Origin: Athripsodes cinereus
Taxonomy: Eukaryota > Arthropoda > Insecta > Trichoptera > Leptoceridae
NCBI GenBank assembly: GCA_947579605.1
Contig: OX388314.1
Coordinates: 62,001-126,000, forward strand
DNA length: 64,000 nt
Reading direction: 5' to 3'
A program made the position numbers and the translations under genes. Positions 32,745 through 44,600 of the stretch are shown here, piece by piece; position 1 is the first letter of the stretch, and each line of letters opens with the position of its first letter. A model generated the notes under the pieces. That model did no database searches and was not told the origin of the DNA. It worked only from the letters and a program-made list of their open reading frames with translations.

Positions 32745-33929
32745 TATGCAGTCACAGTACACGGCCGGCTAATCCATTCAATAAGAAGTTTCGGGCTCGG
32801 CCGTGTGTAGTCAACACCACCTATATTAAGGTGGTGTTGGTGTAGTGAGTTCACACTGCACACCCCCACACTAAACACAAATCATCGATACATCTATTTT
32901 TGAAAATAACAATCTGATTTAAGACACTGGACCGGAGGGGACACTCCTCATCTTTTCGTCATCCATTCGCTCTATTTACTTGCATTCTACCCACAACACT
33001 CCTCTCACGTCCGTCCATACACGAATCGAATATCTTCATTCCTTTCTCTAGTATCACGGAACGTTTTACCAACCATTATTCTTAGCGATCTCCGCACCAC
33101 TTCAGCCCTTCTTCAACCATGTCCAAATTTCGCTTGTATTACAAATCGACATTCGCATAAACTTACAAATGGATTCGAATGTTTTATAATATCAATATAA
33201 TTTGTTTGAAAACAATATTTAACTACAATATAACGTCAGATAGGTTAGATACTTACCCAATAGGTGGAGGGTAGGGGAGGAGGGTGTGATTGTGTTGTGT
33301 CTGTAACGTAACTAGGTATAGGTACCTACCTAACAGTACATCACTAGTACAGTATGTAGTGTAGTGTAGTGTAGTGTGGAGTAGCGCAGAGAGCTTGCTA
33401 GGTGTACATATGTAGTAGGTGGCTAGCGTACACTTGCCTACTACAGTTACGGTCATAATAAAGTATCATAAATATGTACCTATGCATTATTATTATAATA
33501 ATGTGAAAAGCTACTGAAGCAGTCGTACAGATGAAGCGTCCCCTGTTTGGAGGAGGCGTCACCGCGGAAGTTTCACTGAATATAAAAATAAATAATTCTT
33601 CTATTAAATAAATACTCGTACATATATGTTCCTATCTACCTATAGCGATGCGCTACACTGTGCTGCAAAAATAATTATAGTTAAATCTTCTTAATGCACC
33701 CAATACTGTAGTACCTACCTAATATTATTTTTGTGTCACTAAACTGTGAAAAAGTGATGGCCTACAAAACTTTTTTATCAAATCAAATTTCACGACCGTG
33801 TTAGGTACCTAAGAGTACATAAATATTATATGCACAGTAAATAGTGCAAGTGCTGTGGGCTGTAAAACATCATCGGTGTTTGTGTGTGTGAATTGTGATG
33901 AAATATCCTTAGCTACATAAATATCCATC
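32745..33929. promoter_or_regulatory. Upstream region of the CTL1-type gene, with an RTE relic
   Basis: 32985-33160 (CACTCCTCTCACGTCCGTCC ... CCATGTCCAAATTTCGCTTG) is a decayed RTE LINE fragment matching 19970-20100. 33350-33375 has GTAGTGTAGTGTAGTG short repeats. The promoter and 5' UTR of the CTL1-type gene should lie in about 33400-33929, judged only from position before the start codon. No core promoter element could be assigned. Confidence 0.4.
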
Positions 33930-33986
33930 ATGGGCCAGTGCTGCAGTTCCACCGATAACAGCGTCAGTCCAGAGGGGAGAAGTTAT
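33930..33986 (+). CDS. CTL1-type gene, coding exon 1
   Basis: Nineteen codons starting at ATG (context CCATCATGG): MGQCCSSTDNSVSPEGRSY, then donor GTGAGT in phase 0. Gly-2 and Cys-4/Cys-5 fit N-myristoylation with adjacent palmitoylation. The exon was called by similarity to the MGCCSS-type start of animal CTL1 proteins and by phase agreement with exon 2. Confidence 0.8.
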
Positions 33987-34392
33987 GTGAGTATCTCAGC
34001 ACAGCTCAGACACTATCACTAGCCCTAAATAATATCATAATATACACAGATCTAGAAGAACCTAACTATCATCGATTGGATTCTTGGGAGTAATTTAGTG
34101 GTCTATAGGTTTTTCCGGGTGCTTTGGGGTAGTAGGCCGGCCTGGACCTGCGGTGGACTCAGAAACTAACCAATTACGCCTGTGATGGGGCGCATCTTTG
34201 TTTCTAAGTTTATTTCTATTGTTTTGCTATATGTATTTGATGTGCCTGTTGGTGTATATTTGTCCTTATAACATAAAATAAAAATCAGATACATACATAA
34301 ATCTACATCTACTGTAACAAAATATCAACCTTAAAGCAATAATCCTTGGGTTAGCCACAATTTTATATAAAAAATGTCGATATTAACTTACT

Positions 34393-34450
<58 letters not shown>

Positions 34451-34965
34451 GAATTTATTTTTTAATTTTCGCATTTTACCTGGACTTGGTGCCTGCGTTC
34501 GTTATGATAAATCTTTCAACAGACATCTGCGATCACTTTAGATCTTAATACACATCCTTTCACGGGTAGAGAGAGAGAGTATGGGTGTTTCCAATGCTTA
34601 CGAATTGGCTTTTGGCTGGTTTAAGCATGCTTTACTCTAGAAACGTTCACCTATTTCCACCTCACTCTTTTTATATCTCTCATATTACTTTCTGTTCGCA
34701 ACGGGTGACCGGACTCATTGCTGTGAAGCATTTCGTCCAACCAACCGTCACTTTCAGTTACTATATGGTCTGTGAGAGCAGAATCTTCGATGAAAATTCC
34801 AGTCGTCACCGGGATTCGAACCCACAATCTCTATGTTGATAATCCAACACTCTACCACTTAGGTATATGGAGATACGATGTCACCTTGATATTTTTGAAA
34901 TTTCAAGGATATACTTGCGATGCAGAGCTTTGGGTTTATAACAAACAAAAACCCAGATATATCTT

Positions 34966-34996
<31 letters not shown>

Positions 34997-37900
34997 TATA
35001 ACAATACACCCAATATTTGAATAATTCTAAAGTCTGTACGTCCCCAGAGTGAAAATTCACACTGATGATAGTATTATTATTTTTACGGGGCGGACCACTA
35101 GTTATTTTTATGAAAACACAGATATTCTTTATTGAGAGAAACCTCCAGTACTTTCGTCAATATGTACCGATTGACATTTTCAAGAGTTCTCTTTTAAAAA
35201 AGTGCCAGTCGGTATATATTGACGAAAGTAGGTACCAACTCGAGGTTTCGCTCAATAAATTGAAATGAAATATTAACTGTGTTTTTATAAAATAAATACT
35301 ATCCCCAATATTTTATTACTTATCGGTAGTGTTATGGATCTCTATAAGAAAGTCTCAGCTACGAGTTGTAGTATGTACCTATTGTATATTTGTAATATTA
35401 TAATCTAAGCAAAGAGTAAAGACGCGCAATGTACGAGGACAAGCGAAACCTTGGCGATACTGTGAGGCAATGAGGGACCCTTATTCTACATAATATATTA
35501 GACTACTACATAGTGTTGTTATACACACACACACACACCCTTGTTCGCGTAATCAAGTATTGTGAGGACTTGAACTAAAATCCCGATTATGCGGACCTAC
35601 CTTTCCGATCGACTTAGGCGAGTGTAAACTCATCGGCAATGTAGTGCTCTCTCTTGCTAGCATACCTGTCTATTCGAGTATTTTATACACTCGCTTGAGA
35701 CAGAGATAGGGGGCTTCAAAAATCATGACAAAAATACGGCTTGTGAAGACGGTAAATATTGTGGGGACCGTCTCCATTTTAGGGAAATAGTAGACTCCAA
35801 GACACACGTGGTCCTCGTTTTATTAGAAATAAGTTTTTAATTTACACGACGTCCTCACTTTACTATACAAATCGAACGGGAAAATACACTAGGTCGAATA
35901 ATAAGTGGCAACGTTGCATTTTCGGTTCTTCATTGAGTTTTGTTTCTCAATGAATTTAGATAGCGTTCGTTTTTTGAGCCTGGCGGATTGTAATAATGAC
36001 TTTTGTAGATGACAGTTATAGGTAGGTATTGTAGAGAAAATAGTCTTAGGTAGGCTTTAGATGAATTTGTTTTTCAGTTTTTCGTAATTTTGTTGTATGT
36101 TTAAAAAAAATTATCGTAAAGTTACTGATGTTTTACTAGGTATTGACTAAAATAAATTTTGTTAGGTACATTTAAAAAAAAACAAATCGAAATTAATGAT
36201 ATGTAGTGTTTTTATTGCGTCATATTTCAATCATTTTAATCATCCAATAGGTACTGTTATCTACTAAAATATTCTAAGGTACGCTTTAGTTGAATTTGTT
36301 CTTCAGTTTTTCGTAATTTTGTTGTAAGTTTATTAATAATTATCGTAAAGTAACCTACTGATATTTTACTTGGTATTGACTAAAATAAATTTTGTTAGGT
36401 ACATTTAAAAAACACCAAATCGAAATTAATGATATGTAGTGTTTTTATTGCGTCATATTTCAATCATTTTAATCATCCAATAGGTACTTTTATCTACTAA
36501 AATAATCTAAGGTAGGCTTTAGTTGAATTTGTTCTTCAGTTTTTCGTAACTTTGTTGCATGTTTATTAATAATTATCGTAAAGTTACTGATGTTTTACTA
36601 GGTATTGACTTTAATAAATATTTTTACATTTTAAAAAGTTCAAATCGAAATTAATGATACTTGGTGTTTTTATTGCGATATATTTCAATCGTTTTAATCA
36701 TCCAGTAGGTACTGTTATCTACTAAAATAGTCTAAGGTAGGCTTTAGTTGAATTTGTTTTTCAGATTTTCGTAATTTTGTTGTATGTTTATTAATAATTA
36801 TCGTTAAGTTACTGATGTTTTACTGGGTATTGACTATAATAAATATTTTTACATTTAAAGAAGATCAAATCGAAATCAATGATATATGGTGTTTTTATTG
36901 CGTTATATTTCAATCGTTTTAATCATCCAGTATGTACTGTTATCTACTAAAATAGTCTTACGTAGGCTTTAGTTGAATTTTTTTTTTCAGATTTTCGTAA
37001 TTTTGTTGTATGTTTATTAATAATTATCGTTAAGTTACTGATGTTTTACTGGGTATTGACTATAATAAATATTTTTACATTTTAAGAAGTTCAAATCGAA
37101 ATTAATGATACTTAGTGTTTTTATTGCGTCATATTTCAATCGTTTTAATCATCCAGTAGGTACTGTTATCTACTAAAATAGTCTAAGGTAGGCTTTAGTT
37201 GAATTTATTCTTCAGTTTTTCGTAATTTTGTTGTAAGTTTATTAATAATTATCGTAAAGTAACCTACTGATATTTTACTTGGTATTGACTAAAATAAATA
37301 TTGTTAGGTACATTTAAAAAAAAAATCGAAATTAATGATATGTAGTGTTTTTATTGCGTCATATTTCAATCATTTTAATCATCCAATAGGTACTGTTATC
37401 TACTAAAATAGTCTTAGGTAGGCTTTAGTTGAATTTGTTTTTCAGTTTTTCGTAACTTTGTTGCATGTTTATTAATAATTATCGTAAAGTTACTGATATT
37501 TTACTTGGTATTGACTAAAATAAATATTGTAAAATTTAAAAAAGTACGAATCGAAATTAATGATACTTGATGTTTTTATTGTGATTTATTTCAATCGTTT
37601 TAATCATCCAGTAGGTACTGTTATTTACTAAAATAGTCTTAGGTAGGCTTTAGTTGAATTTGTTTTACAGATTTTCGTAATTTTGTTGTATGTTTATTAA
37701 TAATTATCGTAAAGTTACTGATGTTTTACTAGGTATTGACTATAATAAATATTTTTACAATTTAAAAAGTACAAATCGAAATTAATGATATGTAGTGTTT
37801 TTATTGCGTCATATTTCAATCGTTTTAATCATCCAGTAGGTACTGTTATCTACTAAAATAATCTAAGGTAGGCTTTAGTTGAATTTGTTATTCAGTTTTT

Positions 37901-40900
37901 CGTAATTTTGTTGTATGTTTATTAATAATTATCGTAAAGTTACTGATGTTTTACTAGGTATTGACTATAATAAATATTTTTACATTTTAAGAAGTTCAAA
38001 TCGAAATTAATGATACTTGGTGTTTTTATTGCGTTATATTTCAATCGTTTTAATTATCCAGTAGGTACTGTTATCTACTAAAATAGTCTTAGGTAGGCTT
38101 TAGTTGAATTTGTTTTTCAGTTTTTCGTAACTTTGTTGCATGTTTATTAAAAATTATCGTAAAGTTACTGATATTTTACTTGGTATTGACTAAAATAAAT
38201 ATTGTTACATTTTAAAAAGTACAAATCGAAATTAATGATACTTGGTGTTTTTATTGCGATATATTTCAATCGTTTTAATCATCCAGTAGGTACTGTTATT
38301 TACTAAAATAGTCTTAGGTAGGCTTTAGTTGAATTTGTTTTTCAGATTTTCGTAATTTTGTTGTATTTTTATTAATAATTATCGTAAAGTTACTGATGTT
38401 ATACTTGGTATTGACTATAATAAATATTGTTACATTTTAATAAGTTCAAATCGAAATTAATGATACTTAGTGTTTTTATTGCGTTATATTTCAATCGTTT
38501 TAATTATCCAGTAGGTACTGTTATCTACTAAAATAGTCTTAGGTAGGCTTTAGTTGAATTTGTTTTTCATTTTTTCGTAACATTGTTGCATGTTTATTAA
38601 AAATTATCGTAAAGTTACTGATATTTTACTTGGTATTGACTAAAATAAATATTGTTACATTTTAAAAAGTACAAATCGAAATTAATGATACTTGGTGTTT
38701 TTATTGCGATATATTTCAATCGTTTTAATCATCCAGTAGGTACTGTTATCTACTAAAATAATCTAAGGTAGGCTTTAGTTGAATTTGTTCTTTAGTTTTT
38801 CGTAATTTTGTTGTATTTTTATTAATAATTATCGTAAAGTTACTGATATTTTACTTGGTATTGACTAAAATAAATATTGTTACATTTTAAAAAGTACAAA
38901 TCGAAATTAATGATACCTACTTGGTGTTTTTATTGCGATATATTTCAATCGTTTTAATCATCCAGTAGGTACTGTTATCTACTAAAATAATCTAAGGTAG
39001 GCTTTAGTTGAATTTGTTCTTTAGTTTTTCGTAATTTTGTTGTATTTTTATTAATAATTATCGTAAAGTTACTGATATTTTACTTGGTATTGACTAAAAT
39101 AAATATTGTTACATTTTAAAAAGTACAAATCGAAATTAATGATACCTACTTGGTGTTTTTATTGCGATATATTTCAATCGTTTTAATCATCCAGTAGGTA
39201 CTGTTATCTACTAAAATAATCTAAGGTAGGCTTTAGTTGAATTTGTTCTTCAGTTTTTCGTAATTTTGTTGTATTTTTATTAATAATTATCGTAAAGTTA
39301 CTGATGTTATACTTGGTATTGACTATAATAAATATTGTTACATTTTAATAAGTTCAAATCGAAATTGATGTAATATTACTACATACTTTGTGCTTTTATT
39401 TGCATCATATTTCAGTATTTTTTATCATCTAGTAGGTACTGTTATTTACTAAAATGCTCTAAAGTAAGATTTTGTTTTTTACTATTTCGTATTTTTTTTG
39501 TATGTGTATTATTATTTATTGTAATTTTATTAATGTTTTACTAGGTATAAGGAAGAATAAATACGATAACCTACAATATAATAAAATACCCTTATTCACA
39601 TGATTTTTTTTCTATACTTTTAATATCTATCTGATCAACGGTGGCTAAAAGAATTACACATATTTGAGTGCTTTAGGGACATATATATATTAGATCAATA
39701 AAAATTGTCATATTTTAGTAGGTTCAGTTAGTAAGTTTAATTTTTCTATCCATAATTAGATATTATATATTAGAGAAAATACAGAAAAACATTAGATGAT
39801 GTGTACTGGTGAGATTATTAATATAGAAGTAATTCCTTCCATCCAAACACATTTTTGCTCAAATTATTTTTTTAAATTAATTTATTTCACAATTATGACA
39901 CAATACCTTTGTTATTGCATGCTTATGTTTATAAAAGTTTTTAGTAAATTTGTTTTTTTTTAAAGAATTATTTATTTATTTATTTATTCATTCTTCACTG
40001 TAAATTGATTAAAAACAACTACATAAAAGGTATACATTCAAATTAAATACAATTAATATACAGAGGGCGAGTTTATCGCAAAGGCGCGATCTCTTCCAAC
40101 TAGCTCAAAATTAATAACGTTTTATTGTTTACAATTTCTGTAATTTATATTATAAATAACAGTTCAAAAATACCAAGCAAAGCATCCGTAGTAAGATACT
40201 ATCAGTAGGATAATCGATTCACCTGCACTGTTATATAGACCATGGATATCTGAATATTCACAACCTCAAACTGTATTTTGTACTTTTTAATATCAGTTTT
40301 AAAGTAAAGAAAATACACTTTTTCATTTATTTATTTATTCTTTTCATACATCATCAAATACCATAATTATAAACATAAACAAAACACACAAATTAAAGAC
40401 GATATGTAATGGCGAGATTATCACTATAGAAGTGATTTCTTCCATCTAATCACGATTAGACCTTCACTTTAAAAAAATATCTATTCCCTCACGCTGTATC
40501 CCAAGTGGGGTAAGCAGAGAGAACGGAACGCCAATTAGATCTGTCCTTACATACTTCTTTCGCCTCCTCCACAATCATACAAAAAATATGATCGAAACAT
40601 ATTTTGAACTTCAATATTTTACTGTGAATATTATATGTATATCCATAGACAGTTAATAATATAATTATCGGATTAAAAAAATATTTTTCGATTAGGTAGG
40701 TACTTTAAAATGCTTCTGAATTAAAAGGTGAAAAAATCAGATCCTACATCATACTACGGTTACGATAATCCCTGTTCTGCGTAATCAAGAGGTACGATGC
40801 GAATATTTCTGCGACGTTGCCAAGTTTCAAATGAGTGTAACATTTCAGTACCAATTCCATATAAAATGGGGACCTACCTGTGAGTCCCCGTTTTAGTGGT

Positions 40901-41601
40901 ATTTTTCAAAAGTAATACACTCTTGAATTCGGTGGCGCCACGTGGTGGTGACACGCCTGAACTACTTTTTAACCATGTGTCAACTTTTTTAGAAAAAAAT
41001 GCGGATTGTGGGTCCAAAAATAGAATCCGCCCATATTTCGGCAGTCAACCAATCACATCATGAGGATTCGAACGGTACCTTTGAGTCGGCTTTTAAATAT
41101 TATGGGGACGTCCTCACAATCGCATGTGTCCTCACAATAGGGGTTTTTGTCATGTTTAGGTCCTCACTTTCCACTAGCCGCGAACACACACACACACACA
41201 CACACATAAATGTATTGTAATAATTGTCTTATACTTACTTCAAATAAATTCAGAGTTTCATTAGATACACACACACATATAATATAAATTTTGATCCTCA
41301 AAATATTTCTGAACTTTTCTGTCAGACAAAGAATTAAAGCCAAATATAAAAACACGTACGTAGGCTTATGCCTAAATTTATAAAAATCCTAATATCTCCT
41401 AAACTCTTTGAGGGTTTTATTTTATCTGATACAATGGTTGGAAAGTACATTGCATGTAGATCCATTATACAACTATGTCCGTACTTACCTGTTGATTTAA
41501 AGTCTTAGAAATATCTACCTGAAGCAGGGTAAACTTTTCCATAAATAATTACCATAAACTCAATTTTTAGATAAACCGTGAAAAATGTCCCAAACTTTTC
41601 T

Positions 41602-41683
<82 letters not shown>

Positions 41684-44600
41684 GATATATCTGGGTTTTG
41701 TTACAAACCCAAATACAACATTATACACCTTTCATAGAAAGCTAAAAAGCTTGTGTCGTGAAAGGGGAGTTTGCCGGCACCTGGGATCGATTTTTATTTT
41801 ATTTAGATATTATTAATATTATTTTTTTTATTTTTTTAGTTATTTTATTTATTTATTTAGTTATTTAGTTATCTAGTTATTTAGATATTATTAATATTAT
41901 TTGAGGTGTATGCCTACCTACTTTATTAGAAGTACACATTATTTCGACAGACAGGTATGTCCGGATACACAGTGTTTTGTATAAGTAAGTAAGAAGGATG
42001 ACGGAGTAATAATAAATGTGATGTTTTGGTGTTGGAGAAGGCTGCTCCCTCTAAGGCTGGATCTCCTTCTGGTAGCACTGAAGAGGTGTTACCCACGAGA
42101 GATAGATCATGTACAGACATCTGCCCTCTCATATTGTTCATCGCATTCATCATTGGCTTGGTAAGAGAATATTCCTATACAACATACATACATACAATAT
42201 GCACCACACAGATAAAATAGGTACAAAAAAACTTTAAATATTTTCATAAAACTTTAAAAGCCATTCATCCTTACCATCACGGCATTGTCCACAAATGGAT
42301 CAATTGCATGCTACGAGTAGTTATCCTCTCCGCATCAATAAAAGTTAAGACTTTCAGGACAGGTGGCATACCTCATCACTGAACTGTTGGTTGCAGTTAT
42401 CTTTTACGAATACCTGCCTCGTTAGCCTCATCCTTAGCTCATTCTCATCATACGCATCAGCGGGGATTGTAATAAGAGGAAAACACTCTGCCCCTCCCCA
42501 CACTCGCACTTCATGTCAACTCCATCCAAAAAGCCACCATTTTTTTTGTAATACCTTTCCATTTTTGTAATTTTTATACCCCATTTTTAAATTTTATATT
42601 ATGGTGTAAAACTCCTATGATTATTCGAAGAAAAAAAAATTTCTACCTCCCATTAGAAAAAAATATTTTCGAAGGTTTTAATGCGAAGTAGGTAGGTATA
42701 TAGTTTTATTTCAATTTAATCATTTATTAAAATTTTGTTGTTAATGAAAAGTGCAATTTTTATGTTGACGATATTTGAGTTGGTCACTATTCCGAGTAAA
42801 AGGTCTCGTGAGGATGTTGGACTTGCGCCAGCCTAGTGAGTCTACATATGCTGAGTGAGAATTTCTTCTATTACCTTAAAAAGTTGTACCTAGTTGTAAA
42901 ATTGTGTAATGCATGTGTTTTATGGTAACATCGCCATCGTGCCTTTGATATCCATAGAAAATGTATCAAATGTTATCCAAATTTAATACGAAGGACATGA
43001 AAAGATTTTTACAAATGTATTGAAAGATGCATAATATGTAATAATAATAAATATTATTAAATTAGTCCATGAGTACCTATGTACCTGTACGAGTATGTTG
43101 GTGTATATTTATTATTGAAACTATTAATTGATGTACCATGGTAGGTATTTATGTGTATTGTTACAATATAAAGTTATCTATAAAGAATATGTATAGGATA
43201 TTGTATACCTACCTATCACTATATATTATTATTATTGTTATAGGTAGTAACGTTATATGTTATACGTGTAGGTAAATAGGTTATATTATGTTCTTTTATA
43301 TATGCATTTATACACATGTTGTTTGATTTTGTTTTTATATAACTTCCTATTGAACTGATTGGCACCTCTGTCTGTAGGTAGGTACTCAATCACCAGGTAC
43401 AGGTAAATAATATCTATCATTCTATATAAAAGACTCGGAGTGTATATTATATATAGATAGTTGGGAAAGAAATAAAATAAAATAATTGGCGGGTATATAT
43501 AGCTATACATCATATATATAGAATTATTATTAATCAATCCTGAAAACTACAAAGAAAATTACATGGCCGGGTCGACCTTCCTAATAATATAACTAATATA
43601 ATATAATATATACATTACATGGCCGGGGAGACCTTCCTAATAATATAACTAATATAATATATACATTACATGGCCGGGGAGACCTTCCTAATAATATAAC
43701 TAATATAATATATACATTACATGGCCGGGGAGACCTTCCTAATAATATAACTAATATAATATAATATATACATTACATGGCCGGGGAGACCTTCCTAATA
43801 ATATAACTAATATAATATATACATTACATGGCCGGGGAGACCTTCCTAATAATATAACTAATATAATATATACATTACATGGCCGGGGAGACCTTCCTAA
43901 TAATATAACTAATATAATATAATATATACATTACATGGCCGGGTCGACCTTCCTAATAATATAACTAATATAATATAATATATACATTACATGGCCGGGG
44001 AGACCTTCCTAATAATATAACTAATATAATATATACATTACATGGCCGGGGAGACCTTCCTAATAATATAACTAATATAATATATACATTACATGGCCGG
44101 GGAGACCTTCCTAATAATATAACTAATATAATATAATATATACATTACATGGCCGGGGAGACCTTCCTAATAATATAACTAATATAATATATACATTACA
44201 TGGCCGGGGAGACCTTCCTAATAATATAACTAATATAATATATACATTACATGGCCGGGGAGACCTTCCTAATAATATAACTAATATAATATATACATTA
44301 CATGGCCGGGGAGACCTTCCTAATAATATAACTAATATAATATGTACACCAGCCAGTGCTAACCTAATATTATGATTATATGACATATATTATTATTATT
44401 ATTAGAAAACAACACCATACTCTACTGGGACCATTACAGCCTTCGGCCAATGCGATCCCAGAGAAAACAAAAATTTACAAAATAGTTTCCACTTTTACTA
44501 CAAATTCTCCGTATGTTACATGGAATATGTCCACATTCTGAGAAATGATATTAAACAATCTAACCGCCTTAGCCACTGGTGACTCTGCGAGAACATTTGT

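Larger units (their letters stand above)
35535..41180. repeat. Possible single large element with inverted subterminal blocks
   Basis: Both edges adjoin (AC)n runs and carry GTTCGCG (35545) versus CGCGAAC (41178). Inside each edge, CATGACAAAAA plus GTGAGGAC/GTGGGGAC motifs occur in inverted order (about 35555-35770 left, 41100-41170 right). The 36.03-39.46 kb tandem array occupies the middle. It is interpreted as one non-autonomous element inserted into an AC microsatellite. No coding region is seen and the exact ends are uncertain. Confidence 0.45.

Noticed and set aside
34805..34870. Functional tRNA gene
   Set aside because: A and B boxes are present, but the acceptor stem is missing and the anticodon loop has six bases. 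Better explained as a SINE-type module.
36030..39465. Repeated exons or a repeat-protein gene
   Set aside because: The units have stops in all frames and lengths vary by one to several bases, so no conserved reading frame exists.
41604..41677. 74-base T tract as a functional element
   Set aside because: Most likely the poly-A tail of a retroposed repeat on the minus strand, with a length subject to sequencing error.
43561..44350. CRISPR-like array
   Set aside because: There are direct repeats without distinct spacers, the units are contiguous, and the window is eukaryotic.
44123..44386. 87-codon minus-strand ORF with a perfect 17-residue repeat
   Set aside because: It is the translation of the 51-bp minisatellite, whose unit is a multiple of three and lacks stops in this frame. 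No start context or independent support.
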